DNA of 64,000 bases from Salinicola endophyticus (GCF_003206575.1 NZ_PZJO01000006.1:194514-258513), one strand, 5' to 3'. Numbered from the stretch's first letter, positions 19,330-28,455 are shown. A program made the numbers and translations. The notes: generated from the sequence alone by a model not told the origin.

Positions 19330-20073
19330 TCAACGGTCGTGGTCGCGTAGCCAGGCATCGATCAGGGCGTGGCAGCGCTGCCCCGAGAAGCTGGGGAAGT
19401 GGCCGCCGTGCACCACCCGCAGGGGCAGTCGGCGCAGGCGCTGCAGGCTGGCGGCGTAGTCGTCGAGATCGCTGTGGTAGGCGTCTTCGATCAGTTCGCC
19501 GTCATAGATGATGTCGCCGGCGATCAGGGTCTCGCTCGCCGCTTCCCATAGCGCGATGCCCCCGGGCGAGTGGCCGGGGGTGTGGATCACCTCGAAGCGG
19601 CGGTCGCCGAGATCGATCACGTCGCCATCCTCGATGGGCTGGATCGCCGCCGGTGCCGGAATACGATAACCGCTGTGGGCATAGGGCAGCGGGGGCAGGG
19701 TGTCGAACATGGCGTCGTCGAGAAAGCGCGCGGCCAGCGTGCGCGCGTTGTCCGGTGCGGCGAGGATATCCGCCTCGGCGGCGTGCACGTGGCAGCAGTC
19801 GAACTCGTGGGCGCTGCCGATATGGTCGAAATGGGTATGGCTGGCCACGGCGACGATATCGCGCTCGCTGAGCAGGGCCACCCGCTCGCGCAGCGGCACC
19901 GCGCCCAGCCCGAAGTCCACCACCAGATCGCGCTGGCGACCGCGCACGTGCCAGATGTTGCAGCGATAGAACGGCTTGATCCCCGGTTCGTCGATCAGCG
20001 TGATGGCGTCGGCAAGGGGCTGCAGCCGATACCAGCGGGCGGCGTCGCCCCGGGGCAGGCTGAATCCGCTCAT
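19330..20073 (-). CDS. MBL-fold metallo-hydrolase
   Basis: Metallo-beta-lactamase-fold hydrolase of 247 residues with the zinc motif SHTHFDHIGSAHEF (HxHxDH), a second-site histidine in HTPGHSPGGIALW, the bridging aspartate in LIAGDIIYDGELIED and a late HGGHFPSF. No signal peptide, so cytoplasmic. It overlaps the NCS1 permease gene by four bases (ATGA) and precedes the aldehyde dehydrogenase gene, so it belongs to the operon. Its substrate is unknown; lactone or thioester hydrolysis are possible within the family. The frame stays open upstream into the permease gene, but the permease is in another frame and a fusion is rejected. Confidence 0.85.
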   Translation of the reverse strand: MSGFSLPRGDAARWYRLQPLADAITLIDEPGIKPFYRCNIWHVRGRQRDLVVDFGLGAVPLRERVALLSERDIVAVASHTHFDHIGSAHEFDCCHVHAAEADILAAPDNARTLAARFLDDAMFDTLPPLPYAHSGYRIPAPAAIQPIEDGDVIDLGDRRFEVIHTPGHSPGGIALWEAASETLIAGDIIYDGELIEDAYHSDLDDYAASLQRLRRLPLRVVHGGHFPSFSGQRCHALIDAWLRDHDR

Positions 20074-21410
20074 GGCGTCGACTCCTCGACAGCGTCGGTC
20101 TGCGGGCGCGGCCGGGTCAGCAGCATCGCCCCCAGCCAGTAGAGCGTGCCGGTGATCACGAATACCGGCAGCGAGGCGCCGAACGCCAGCGGTGAGACCA
20201 GCGACCAGTAGGCGGCGAGGGCGGCACCGATCAGATAGGCGCCGATCGCCACCGCCGCGGTGGGCCGACCCAGCTGGTGCGGCGAGGTGAGCAGTTCGCG
20301 CCCGTAGCCGTCGCGCCCGACCAGGTAGTAGTCGACGATGATCACCGAGAAGGCGGGGATGAACAGCGCCCCGATCAGCAGCAGGAAGTTCTGGAACTGA
20401 TCCAGGATGCCCGGGATCAGCGCGCCGAATACCGTCACCACGCCGATCACCAGCGCCGGCTTCCAGAACGCCATGCCGGGGGAGACGTTCATGCACGACA
20501 GCGTGGCGCTGTAGACCGCCATGACGTTGGTGGTCATCACCGAGAAGAAGATCACCAGTGCCGCCGGCAGGCCGAAGCCGAAGCCGGAGAGCAGCCGCGT
20601 CGGATCGTAGGTCTGGGGCATGCCGTTGAGCACCGAAAGCCCGGATACCGCCGCGCCCAGCCCCATCGCCAGCAGCGCCGCCAACACGTAGCCGATATAG
20701 GTGCCCCACACGGCGATGGCGCTGCTCTTGCAGTTGCGGTTGTAGTCCGCCGAGGAGGAGATCCAGGAGAAGGCGGTGGCGATGACGATATCGAAGGCGA
20801 TACCGAGGGTGATGCCGTTGCGCGCCTCGACCTGCATGTCCAGCAGCGCGCTGACGTCGTAGTGGCGGTTGAGCTGATACAGCACTACCGCCGCCAGCCC
20901 GACCATGGCCACCGCCGCCCAGCGCTCGACCCGCTCGATACCCAGATGGCCGCGCAGCACGATCAGCACTACCACGCTCTCGCACAGGATGGTCATCAGC
21001 GCCAGGTTGGAGTAGCCGGTGGTCGCCTGGATCGCGTAGTCGAGACTCATCCCGGCGAGCAGCGCCTGGATCCAGCTCCAGGCGATCAGTACGCCCATGT
21101 TGACCAGCGAGATCAGCCGGCTGCCCAGCGGCCCATAGGCGCGGCGGGTCAGCGCCATCGAGGGCAGCCCGGTGCGCTGGCCCATCAGCCCGACCAGCAA
21201 CAGCGGCACGGCGCCGATCAGCGAGCCCACCAGTACGCTGCCCATGGCGGTGGTGAAGGGGAGATCCGGCACCAGCAGCATGCCGGTGAGAATGGTGGTG
21301 ACGACGACATTGGCACCCAGCCACAGGGCGACGGTACCAAAGGCGCCGAGACTCTTGTGCTGATGCTCGTCGAGCGTGTCCTGCCCGAGCAGGCGGTCGA
21401 AGAAAGCCAT
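20070..21410 (-). CDS. NCS1-family permease (cytosine/purine/allantoin permease-like)
   Basis: Inner-membrane secondary transporter of 446 residues with about 12 hydrophobic segments. The NCS1 character is seen in the N-terminal LGAFGTVALWLGANVVVTT, in GQRTGLPSMALTRRAYGPLGS and in FSWISSSADYNRNCKSSAIA. Family substrates are nucleobases, hydantoins, thiamine and related nitrogenous compounds. The operon context suggests a guanidino or related nitrogen compound (inference). The start ATG (MAFFDRLL) has GAGG about 9 bases upstream. It ends in an ATGA overlap with the MBL hydrolase gene. Confidence 0.85.
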   Translation of the reverse strand: MAFFDRLLGQDTLDEHQHKSLGAFGTVALWLGANVVVTTILTGMLLVPDLPFTTAMGSVLVGSLIGAVPLLLVGLMGQRTGLPSMALTRRAYGPLGSRLISLVNMGVLIAWSWIQALLAGMSLDYAIQATTGYSNLALMTILCESVVVLIVLRGHLGIERVERWAAVAMVGLAAVVLYQLNRHYDVSALLDMQVEARNGITLGIAFDIVIATAFSWISSSADYNRNCKSSAIAVWGTYIGYVLAALLAMGLGAAVSGLSVLNGMPQTYDPTRLLSGFGFGLPAALVIFFSVMTTNVMAVYSATLSCMNVSPGMAFWKPALVIGVVTVFGALIPGILDQFQNFLLLIGALFIPAFSVIIVDYYLVGRDGYGRELLTSPHQLGRPTAAVAIGAYLIGAALAAYWSLVSPLAFGASLPVFVITGTLYWLGAMLLTRPRPQTDAVEESTP

Positions 21411-21487
21411 GTTGAGATCCTCGGTCGTTGTCTTTGTCGTTTTCTCGTTGGGTCTTGCCTGGACGGCTTGGGTGGCGCGGCCCGGCT

Positions 21488-23077
21488 TCAGCCGCAGGCC
21501 GCTGCCCACGCCGCGGCATCGATCTCGATCAGCCGTGGGGCCGTGCAGGGTGCGGCCAGGGCCTCTGCCAGCGCCGCCGGGTTCGATACGCGCTCGGCGC
21601 CGCAGCCGAAGGCCTGCGCCAGTGGCAGGAACGCCGGTGCCGCCGGGTCGACGCCGAGCGGGGCGATGCCGGCGTGGGTCATGGCCTGGCGGATCTCCGC
21701 ATAGCCGGCGTTGTGCCACAGCAGCAGGGTGAGCGGCAGCGCAAGCTCCACGGCGGTGGCCAGTTCGGCCAGGGTGAACATCACGCCGCCATCGCCGACC
21801 AGCGCCACCACCGGGCGCTCGGGGCAGGCCAGCGCCGCGCCGATGGCCGCCGGCAGGCCGTAGCCGAGCGTGCCGTAGCCGGTGGAGGCATTGAACCAGC
21901 CGCGCGTTGCCTCGCGCTGGGCCAGATGGTTGCCGGCGTAGACCGGTGCGGTGGAGTCACCGACCAGTACGGCGTCGCGGCGGTGCTGGTCCAGGGCATC
22001 GAACAGCGGTACGAAGGGGGCGAAGTCCGGCCGGGTGGCCAGCGCCAGCGCAGCCTTCAGCTTGGCCACGCGAGCGGCCGCATCATGCGCCCCCGGCGCC
22101 AGCCGGGGCAGCAGATCGCGCATCGCCGCCCCGGCCTCGGCCACGATGCCCAGCGCCGGTAGATGGTTGCCGCACAGCTGGCGCGGATCGATGTCGATGC
22201 GGATCAGCCGTTCGGGGAGCGTGAAGCCACCATCGAAGGTGACGTCGTAGTCGGTTTCGCCCAGCTCGGTGCCGATCGCCAGCACCACGTCCGCCTCCGC
22301 CACCAGCGCGCGCACCTCGGGCCAGGTGGCATTGGCACCGAGATCGAGCGGGTGCGCCCGCCCCAGCACGCCGCGGGCATTGATGGTGGTCAGGGTGGGA
22401 GCATCCAGGCGCTCGGCCAGGGCGCGCGCCGCCGCCGGGTCGGCGATCGCTCCACCGCCCAGCAGCAGCAGCGGGCGTCGGGCGGCGTCGAGCCATGCCG
22501 CTGCCTGGTCGAGCGCCGCCGTCGCCGCCTGGGGTGGATGGCAGCGCCCGGGCCGCGGCAGTTCTGTGTCGAGCGGCGCATCGAGCAGGTCCCGCGGTAT
22601 CTCGATGTGCACCGGCCCCGGCCGCCCGGTATGCAGCAGCGTCCAGGCCCGCGCCAGCACCCGTGGCAGATTGGCCGGGTCGAGCAGGGTATGGCTGAAC
22701 AGACTGACCCCGCTCAGGGTCTGCTGCTGCGATGGCAGCTCGTGCAGCCGGCCTTCGCCCATGCCCAGCTCGGCGCGCCGATTGACGCTGGAGATCACCA
22801 GCATGGGCACGCTGTCGGCGAGCGCCTGGCCCATCGCCGTGGCGATATTGGTCATCCCCGGGCCGGTGATGATGAAGCAGGCCGCCGGGCGTCCGCTGGC
22901 GCGGGCATAGCCATCGGCCATGAAGCCCGCGCCCTGCTCGTGGCGCGGCGTGACGTGGCGCAGCCGGCTGCCCTCGAGCCCACGATAGAGTTCGATGGTG
23001 TGGACACCCGGAATGCCGAAGACGGTATCGATGCCGAGCGCTTCCAGCGCCCGCACCAGCCAGTGTGCCACGCTCAT
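21488..23077 (-). CDS. ThDP-dependent decarboxylase/acetolactate synthase-like enzyme (AruI-like)
   Basis: Thiamine diphosphate enzyme of 529 residues with the three-domain acetolactate synthase fold. The catalytic glutamate is in TPRHEQGAGFMADGYAR and the ThDP motif is GDGG..(about 25 residues)..LWHN near residue 435. The N-terminal part (VFGIPGVHTIELYRGL) resembles, from memory, AruI of P. aeruginosa, the 2-ketoarginine decarboxylase of the arginine transaminase pathway. With guanidinobutyrase and an aminoaldehyde dehydrogenase in the same operon, 2-ketoarginine to 4-guanidinobutyraldehyde is the favoured reaction. A generic biosynthetic acetolactate synthase is less likely because no small subunit (ilvH) is present. 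It overlaps the symporter gene by four bases. Confidence 0.8.
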   Translation of the reverse strand: MSVAHWLVRALEALGIDTVFGIPGVHTIELYRGLEGSRLRHVTPRHEQGAGFMADGYARASGRPAACFIITGPGMTNIATAMGQALADSVPMLVISSVNRRAELGMGEGRLHELPSQQQTLSGVSLFSHTLLDPANLPRVLARAWTLLHTGRPGPVHIEIPRDLLDAPLDTELPRPGRCHPPQAATAALDQAAAWLDAARRPLLLLGGGAIADPAAARALAERLDAPTLTTINARGVLGRAHPLDLGANATWPEVRALVAEADVVLAIGTELGETDYDVTFDGGFTLPERLIRIDIDPRQLCGNHLPALGIVAEAGAAMRDLLPRLAPGAHDAAARVAKLKAALALATRPDFAPFVPLFDALDQHRRDAVLVGDSTAPVYAGNHLAQREATRGWFNASTGYGTLGYGLPAAIGAALACPERPVVALVGDGGVMFTLAELATAVELALPLTLLLWHNAGYAEIRQAMTHAGIAPLGVDPAAPAFLPLAQAFGCGAERVSNPAALAEALAAPCTAPRLIEIDAAAWAAACG

Positions 23078-24477
23078 GCGCGCTGCTCCGGCTGGGTCTC
23101 GGCGGCCACGGGGCGGCTAGTATCCGGACGCAGCAGGCTGACCACGACGAAGCTCGCCAGGCTCGCCACCAGACCGGCGTAGATCGGCGAGTTGGCCAGC
23201 AGGCCATCCTTGAGCATGAACGCCACAACCCCCAGCGAGCCGGCCGCCATCGCCGCGATGGCGCCGCTGTTGGAGGCCCGCCGCCAGTAGAGCGCGCCCA
23301 GGATCGGCACCAGCATGCCGCCGACCAGCAGGTTGTAGGCGATGGTCAGGGCGCCGATCACGTCATCCACCAGCAGCGCGATGACGATGGTGATCACTCC
23401 CATGAGCAGCGTCCACAGGCGGTAGCTCGAGACCCGCTCGCTCTGCGGCCCGCCGCCCAGGGCCGGCAGCAGGTCCCTCGTCATCAGGGTCGAAGCGGCG
23501 AGCATGCCGGCGCTGGCGGTGGACATCATCGCGGCCATGGCGGCGGCGATGATCAACCCGCGCAGGCCGTCCGGCAGCGCCAGTTGGGCGACCGCGGCGA
23601 AGGCGTTGTTGGGATCGGCGAGATCGGGCAGCAGCACGCTGGCAGCCACCCCTACCAGCGCGCCGATGGCACCGTAGATCAGGCAGTAGACCCCCGCGGC
23701 GGTGCCGGCGAAACGGGCCACCCGGGTCGAACGGGCGGTGAACACCCGCTGCCAGATGTCCTGGCCGATCAGGATGCCCAGGAAGTAGATGACGAAGTAG
23801 GTGACGATGGTGGACCAGCCGATGCCGGTGAGCGAGAAGTGCCCCGGTGCGGCGCTGGCGACCAGCGTGTCCCAGCCGCCGGCATAGTGCACCGTCAGTG
23901 GCAGCATCAGGCCGAGCATGCCCACGGTCATGATCACGAACTGGACGATGTCGGTGAGCGTCAGCGACCACATGCCGCCGAGGGTGGAGTAGATCACCAC
24001 GATGGTGCCGCCGATCACCACGCCGACCCAGGAGGGTAGCGCGAACAGCACCGTGACCAGGGTGCCGATGGCGATGGTCGAGGTGACCGCGATCATCAGG
24101 TCATAGGCGAGCATCACCGCCGAGCTGACGCTCTTGGCCGCCGGCGTGTAGCGGCGCTCGAGCAGCTGGGTGATGGTGTAGAGCTTGAGCTTGGCCAGCG
24201 GCTTGGCCAGCACCAGGCTGAGCACGATCAACCCCAGGCCCAGGGCGCCGCACAGCCACAGTCCGGAGAGGCCGTAGACGTAGCCCAGCTTGACCGTGCC
24301 CACGGTGGAGGCGCCGCCGAGCACCACCGCGGAGAGCGTGCCCAGATAGAGCCCCGGGCCCAGGCGGCGGCCCGCCACCAGATAGTCGTCGCTGCTGCGG
24401 GCGCGTTTCATGCCCCAGCAGCCGAGGAGCAGCATGCCCGCCGCGTAGAGCGCGACGACGATAAGATCCAGCATCAT
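23074..24477 (-). CDS. sodium:solute symporter (SSS family)
   Basis: Inner-membrane transporter of 467 residues with about 13 hydrophobic segments, starting MMLDLIVVALYAAGMLLLG. SSS features include SSDDYLVAGRRLGPGLYLGT and the conserved region TLSAVVLGGASTVG. It would use the sodium gradient, in keeping with a halophile, to import a substrate of the operon; the exact substrate (guanidino acid, arginine, urea-like or carboxylate) cannot be told. It lies 83 bases after gbuA and shares an ATGA overlap with the ThDP enzyme gene. Confidence 0.87.
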   Translation of the reverse strand: MMLDLIVVALYAAGMLLLGCWGMKRARSSDDYLVAGRRLGPGLYLGTLSAVVLGGASTVGTVKLGYVYGLSGLWLCGALGLGLIVLSLVLAKPLAKLKLYTITQLLERRYTPAAKSVSSAVMLAYDLMIAVTSTIAIGTLVTVLFALPSWVGVVIGGTIVVIYSTLGGMWSLTLTDIVQFVIMTVGMLGLMLPLTVHYAGGWDTLVASAAPGHFSLTGIGWSTIVTYFVIYFLGILIGQDIWQRVFTARSTRVARFAGTAAGVYCLIYGAIGALVGVAASVLLPDLADPNNAFAAVAQLALPDGLRGLIIAAAMAAMMSTASAGMLAASTLMTRDLLPALGGGPQSERVSSYRLWTLLMGVITIVIALLVDDVIGALTIAYNLLVGGMLVPILGALYWRRASNSGAIAAMAAGSLGVVAFMLKDGLLANSPIYAGLVASLASFVVVSLLRPDTSRPVAAETQPEQRA

Positions 24478-24560
24478 GACGTTTTACCCTGCCGCCGTGC
24501 CGGCGGCGATTGTTGTTGTGAATTCAGATGTGAACGGTGATGACCTGCGACTGGTTGGCG

Positions 24561-25529
24561 TCAGCGGCGCTTCACGCCGGGCAGCACGCAGAGCATCTCG
24601 AACAGCAGATTGGCGGCGACCACCGCGGTCTGGCCGTGGGCATCATAGGGTGGCGAGACCTCGACCAGATCGCAGCCGACGATATCCAGGCCGTGACAGC
24701 CGCGGATGATCTCCAGCGCCTGGGGAATGGTCAGCCCGCCGATCTCGACGGTGCCGGTGCCCGGGGCATAGGCGGGGTCGAGGCTGTCGATGTCGAAGCT
24801 CAGATAGACCGGTCCGCCGCCGACCTTTTCGCGAATCTCTGCCATCAGCGGTGTCAGGCTCTGGTGCCAGCACGCTTCCGCGGGCACCACCTGGAAGCCC
24901 TGCTCGCGGCCCCAGTCGAACTCGTCGGCGGCGTAGCCGGTGCCGCGCAGGCCGATCTGGGCCACGCGCTGGGTATCCAGCAGCCCCTCTTCCACGGCGC
25001 GGCGGAAGGGGGTGCCGTGGGCGATCTGCTCGCCGAACATCTGATCGTTGACGTCGGCATGGGCATCGACGTGGATCAGCCCCACCGGGCCGTGCTTCTT
25101 GGCCATGGCGCGCAGGATCGGCAGGGCGATGGTGTGATCGCCGCCCAGGGTCAGCGGGATGACGTCGTGGCCGAGCAGTTCGTGGTAGAAGCGCTCGATG
25201 ATGCCGACGCTCTTCTTGAGATCGAAGGTATTGATCGGCACATCGCCGATGTCCGCCACCTGCAGGCTCTCGAAGGGTGCGGCGCGGGTGGCCATGTTGA
25301 ACGGCCGCAGCATGCGCGACTCGTCGCGGATCTGGCGCGGCCCGAAACGGGTGCCGGGGCGATTGGAGGTGCCGATGTCCAGCGGGATACCGACGAAGCA
25401 GGCATCGAGCCCGGCAGCGCTCTGCTGGGTCGGCAGCCGCATCATGGTCGCCGGGCCGCCGAAACGGGGCATCTCGTTACCGCCCAGTGGCTGGTTGAGC
25501 GGGGCGCGATCCGTAGGCTGGTGGGACAT
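24561..25529 (-). CDS. gbuA: guanidinobutyrase (agmatinase/ureohydrolase family)
   Basis: Manganese ureohydrolase of 322 residues, predicted to split 4-guanidinobutyrate into 4-aminobutyrate and urea. Metal ligands are seen in LGGDHTIALP, HVDAHADVND and SFDIDSLDP. The N-terminus NQPLGGNEMPRFGG and the internal GTRFGPRQIRDES closely match P. aeruginosa GbuA as I recall it, rather than agmatinase SpeB or guanidinopropionase GpuA. The start is the ATG of MSHQPTD with AGGAG about 6 bases upstream; a longer frame to 25589 would run through the sigma-54 promoter. First gene of the six-gene operon, so probably its key enzyme. Confidence 0.9.
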   Translation of the reverse strand: MSHQPTDRAPLNQPLGGNEMPRFGGPATMMRLPTQQSAAGLDACFVGIPLDIGTSNRPGTRFGPRQIRDESRMLRPFNMATRAAPFESLQVADIGDVPINTFDLKKSVGIIERFYHELLGHDVIPLTLGGDHTIALPILRAMAKKHGPVGLIHVDAHADVNDQMFGEQIAHGTPFRRAVEEGLLDTQRVAQIGLRGTGYAADEFDWGREQGFQVVPAEACWHQSLTPLMAEIREKVGGGPVYLSFDIDSLDPAYAPGTGTVEIGGLTIPQALEIIRGCHGLDIVGCDLVEVSPPYDAHGQTAVVAANLLFEMLCVLPGVKRR

Positions 25530-25572
25530 ACCATCTCCTGGGTTGTGATTGTCGAGGGATCGGACATCACCA

Positions 25573-25589
25573 CGCATAAAGCGTGCCAA
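25573..25589 (-). promoter_or_regulatory. sigma-54 (-24/-12) promoter of the gbuA operon
   Basis: On the minus strand the sequence TTGGCACGCTTTATGC has the GG and GC dinucleotides separated by exactly 10 bases, matching the TGGCAC-N5-TTGC consensus closely. It lies about 44 bases upstream of the gbuA start codon and faces it. The divergent gene encodes a sigma-54 activator, which supports the call. Confidence 0.85.
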
Positions 25590-25622
25590 CCGTAACCCAT
25601 TGATTTTGCGAACCTGCCGACG

Positions 25623-25634
25623 CGCATTGATGCG
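25623..25634. promoter_or_regulatory. Candidate activator site (inner palindrome)
   Basis: Perfect palindrome CGCAT-TG-ATGCG located about 35 bases upstream of the -24 element of the gbuA promoter, inside the divergent gbuA/regulator gap. It contains the core CATTGAT shared with the second palindrome at 25666. Suggested as an upstream activating sequence. Confidence 0.5.
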
Positions 25635-25665
25635 TTTTTGTATTGTTGTCTTGTCGCTGTTGATT

Positions 25666-25681
25666 CATTGACGTATCAATG
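25666..25681. promoter_or_regulatory. Candidate activator site (outer palindrome)
   Basis: Perfect inverted repeat CATTGA-CGTA-TCAATG about 80 bases upstream of the -24 element and 25 bases before the regulator start codon. Position suits both activation of the gbuA operon and autoregulation of the divergent activator gene. Confidence 0.5.
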
Positions 25682-25706
25682 ATGCAAAGTCGAATCGGAG
25701 ACGCCG

Positions 25707-27134
25707 ATGTCTGAGGCCCAAGCGGACCGCGCCACCCTGGGGGCCATGGTCCATACCGCCCAGGACCATCTGTTCGTGGTCGATGCCGCGGGGCGCATCC
25801 TCGATGTCAGCCCCGGCGCCGCGACGGTCTATGGCATGCCGCGGGAGGCGCTGTGCGCGACCACCGTGCAGGCGCTGCAGGCCAGCGGCGTGCTCTCGCC
25901 CTCGGTGTCGCTCGAAGTGATCCGTACTGGCCAGCCGGCGCAACTGATGCAGCGCACCGGCACCGGCCGCCAGGTGATCGCGGAGGCGCATCCGGTGTAT
26001 GTCGGCGGGCGTCTGGTGCGGGTGATCAGCCGCTCGCGTGACCTCACCGATCTGCGTCTGCTGCAGGATGAGTACGCGCTGCTCCAGCAGCGCTTCACCG
26101 ATCATCTCAAGCGCCACCACGAGGCGCCGGCGGAGACGCCCGCCGAGGCCGGCGAGCTGGTGGTCAAGAGCCGCCTGATGCGCGAGATCACCCAACTGCT
26201 CAAGCGCAGCGCGCCGACCGATGCCACGGTGCTGATGCTGGGGGAGTCGGGGGTGGGCAAGACCGCCTTTGCGCGCCAGCTGCACCGCTGGAGCCGGCGC
26301 TGCGATGGCGCCTTCGTCGACGTCAACTGTGCGGCGATTCCCGAGTCGCTGTTCGAGTCGGAGATGTTCGGCTACCAGCCCGGCGCTTTCAGCGGCGCGG
26401 CGCGACAGGGCAAGGCGGGGCTGCTGGAGCAGGCGCACAACGGCACTCTGTTCCTCGACGAGATCGGTGAGCTGCCGCTGACCATGCAGTCCAAGCTGCT
26501 CAAGGTGATTCAGGATGGCTCCCTTACCCGGCTCGGCGACACCCGTTCGCGGCGGGTCGACTTCCGCCTGGTGGTGGCCACCAACCGCGATCTGGCGCGG
26601 CAGGTGGAGGAGGGCGCCTTCCGGCTCGATCTCTACTACCGGCTCAACGTGATCCCGGTGACCCTGCCGCCGCTGCGCGAGCGCCGCGAGGAGATCCGTG
26701 GGCTGGCGGAGCGCCAGCTGGAACGGCTCAACCGCCGCTACGGCGATGACAAGATGCTCCACCCACGGGCCTGGGCCGAGCTGATGAGCGCCGAGTGGCC
26801 GGGCAACGTGCGTGAGCTGGAGAACTGGCTGGAGCGCGCCTGGCTGGCGGCGGAGAGCAGTGTGATCGGCGGCCCGGCGGGGGGGGAGCCGGGCACTGCC
26901 GGGGCGCCGCCGTCGCAGCATCCGACGGAACCGGCGAGCGGTGCGCTGCTCGGCGAGGGGGAGGGGCTGAAAGCCGCGCTGGCGGCCCACGAGCAGCGTA
27001 TTCTGGCCCAGCTCGCCCCGACCCATGGCTCCACCTATGCACTGGCCGAGCGCCTCGGCATCAGCCAGCCCAGCGTGGTGCGCAAGCTGAAGCGCTACGC
27101 CATCACCCTGGGGCGTGAGCGGGAAGACAGTTGA
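25707..27134 (+). CDS. sigma-54-dependent activator with PAS domain
   Basis: Transcriptional activator of 475 residues. An N-terminal PAS-like sensor (about residues 10-115, [20 protein letters not shown]) is followed by an AAA+ domain with Walker A GESGVGKT (about 178) and Walker [11 protein letters not shown]. The sigma-54 contact loop reads GAFSGA, a Ser-for-Thr variant of GAFTGA. A Fis-type HTH is at the C-terminus ([20 protein letters not shown]), like TyrR/RocR-group regulators. No receiver domain, so it likely senses a small molecule. It is divergent from the gbuA operon, whose promoter is of the -24/-12 type; it almost certainly controls that operon. Confidence 0.9.
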   Translation: MSEAQADRATLGAMVHTAQDHLFVVDAAGRILDVSPGAATVYGMPREALCATTVQALQASGVLSPSVSLEVIRTGQPAQLMQRTGTGRQVIAEAHPVYVGGRLVRVISRSRDLTDLRLLQDEYALLQQRFTDHLKRHHEAPAETPAEAGELVVKSRLMREITQLLKRSAPTDATVLMLGESGVGKTAFARQLHRWSRRCDGAFVDVNCAAIPESLFESEMFGYQPGAFSGAARQGKAGLLEQAHNGTLFLDEIGELPLTMQSKLLKVIQDGSLTRLGDTRSRRVDFRLVVATNRDLARQVEEGAFRLDLYYRLNVIPVTLPPLRERREEIRGLAERQLERLNRRYGDDKMLHPRAWAELMSAEWPGNVRELENWLERAWLAAESSVIGGPAGGEPGTAGAPPSQHPTEPASGALLGEGEGLKAALAAHEQRILAQLAPTHGSTYALAERLGISQPSVVRKLKRYAITLGREREDS

Positions 27135-27179
27135 GCGCCCATCGCTCTCATCGATAAGGGCGCGTAGCGATCAGGATGC

Positions 27180-28316
27180 CTAGCGGTCAGGGTGTTGGCC
27201 GGTATAACGGGCGATCAGCCGCGGATTGCCGTAGCCCCAGCGCTCCGCCTCGCTGGGGGCGTCCGGGGCCTCGTCGTCGTGCAGCCACTCGCGCCAGCTG
27301 GCGACCAGCAGGGCCATCAGCACCGGGCCCACGAACAGCCCCACCAGCCCCATGGTCTTCACGCCGCCGATCAGGCCGAAGAAGGTGGGCAGGAAGGGCA
27401 GCTTGATCGGCCCGCCGACCAGCCGCGGGCGCAGCGTCTTGTCGACCACGAACAGCTCGATTGCGCCCCACAGGAACAGCCCGATGCCGTTGGGCAGGTG
27501 GCCGGTGGCGATCAGATAGAGCGAGACCAGCGTGAAGGTGAGCGGGGCGCCGCCGGGGACCAGCGCCATGAAGGCGGTGATCACCCCGAGCACCACCGGC
27601 GACTGCACCCCGGCGATCCAGTAGGCGGTGCCCAGCACCACACCTTCGCCGAGGGCGATCAGCCCCATGCCGACCACGGTCGAACTGATGGTCGCCGGTA
27701 CCACCCGCGAGAAGCGCTGCCAGCGCGCCGGCAGGATGCGCTCGCCGACGATATCCAGCTGGCGCGCCATGCCCACCCCATCGCGGTAGAGAAAGAACAG
27801 CGTGATCAGCATGAACAGCAGGGTGAGCGCGAGATGCACCGCATTGCTGCCGAGCGCCAGCACCCAGCGCGAGATATTGCCGATGTGCTCGCCACCCACC
27901 AGTTGGAGATAGGACTCCAGCGCATGCGGCTCGGCCAGATAGGTCTGCCACTGTTCGTGTACCCAACTGCCGATCCCCGGCAGCTCTGCGGCCCAGCCCG
28001 GCGCGGGAATGCCGTGCTGATTGGCGGCCAGCAGCCAGCCGATCCAGCCCTTGAGCTCCTGGAAGGCGTAGGTGCAGGCCATCACGATGGGAATCACCAG
28101 ACACAGGATGATCAGCACCAGGGCGATGCTCGCGGCCAGGGTGCGACGCTGGCCGCAGCGCGCCAGCAGCCAGCGGTAGAGCGGCCAGCTGGCGACACAG
28201 ATGATCAGCGCGGCGAGTACCGGAATCAGGAAGTCGATGAAGAAGTAGACGCCGGCGATCATCACCAGCACCAGCAGCCAGCGGGCGACGCTGGAATCGG
28301 CAAAGATAGGAGCCAT
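27180..28316 (-). CDS. AI-2E family (PerM/YdiK-like) transporter
   Basis: Membrane protein of 378 residues with about eight hydrophobic segments, beginning after the ATG of MAPIFADSSVARWLL, which has GGGAG a few bases upstream. Family features are FLIPVLAALIICVASWPLYRW near the N-terminus and GVVLGTAYWIAGVQSPVVLGVI and FALVPGG-like (MALVPGGAPLTF) segments in the middle. Family members export small molecules or are implicated in sodium/pH homeostasis. A longer frame to 28355 is possible but has a poor start region. It lies downstream of secF, separated from it by a terminator. Confidence 0.85.
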   Translation of the reverse strand: MAPIFADSSVARWLLVLVMIAGVYFFIDFLIPVLAALIICVASWPLYRWLLARCGQRRTLAASIALVLIILCLVIPIVMACTYAFQELKGWIGWLLAANQHGIPAPGWAAELPGIGSWVHEQWQTYLAEPHALESYLQLVGGEHIGNISRWVLALGSNAVHLALTLLFMLITLFFLYRDGVGMARQLDIVGERILPARWQRFSRVVPATISSTVVGMGLIALGEGVVLGTAYWIAGVQSPVVLGVITAFMALVPGGAPLTFTLVSLYLIATGHLPNGIGLFLWGAIELFVVDKTLRPRLVGGPIKLPFLPTFFGLIGGVKTMGLVGLFVGPVLMALLVASWREWLHDDEAPDAPSEAERWGYGNPRLIARYTGQHPDR

Positions 28317-28408
28317 GGATCTCCCTGATGGCAAGCGTGGAAGGCGACTCATCATACCCCAGCTCGGCGCGCTGGCGTCGAGTCTCGAGCGCGGCGGCTG
28401 GCATGAAA

Positions 28409-28432
28409 AAGGCCTCTCCTGAGAGAGGCCTT
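28409..28432 (-). terminator. Rho-independent terminator of yajC-secD-secF
   Basis: On the minus strand a 10-bp perfect stem (AAGGCCTCTC and its complement) with a 4-base loop is followed by TTTC, giving a run of five T counting the stem end. It starts 24 bases after the secF stop codon. Confidence 0.88.
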
Positions 28433-28455
28433 GGGTCCGGCATACGTCTCGCGGC

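Noticed and set aside
19330-21519. Apparent 729-residue fusion ending in the MBL hydrolase
   Set aside because: The upstream two thirds are an out-of-frame reading of the permease gene; the hydrolase has its own ATG in an ATGA overlap.
24478-25706. Guanidine riboswitch controlling the gbuA operon
   Set aside because: No ykkC-like or other guanidine riboswitch pattern was seen in the gbuA leader; the sigma-54 promoter explains control.
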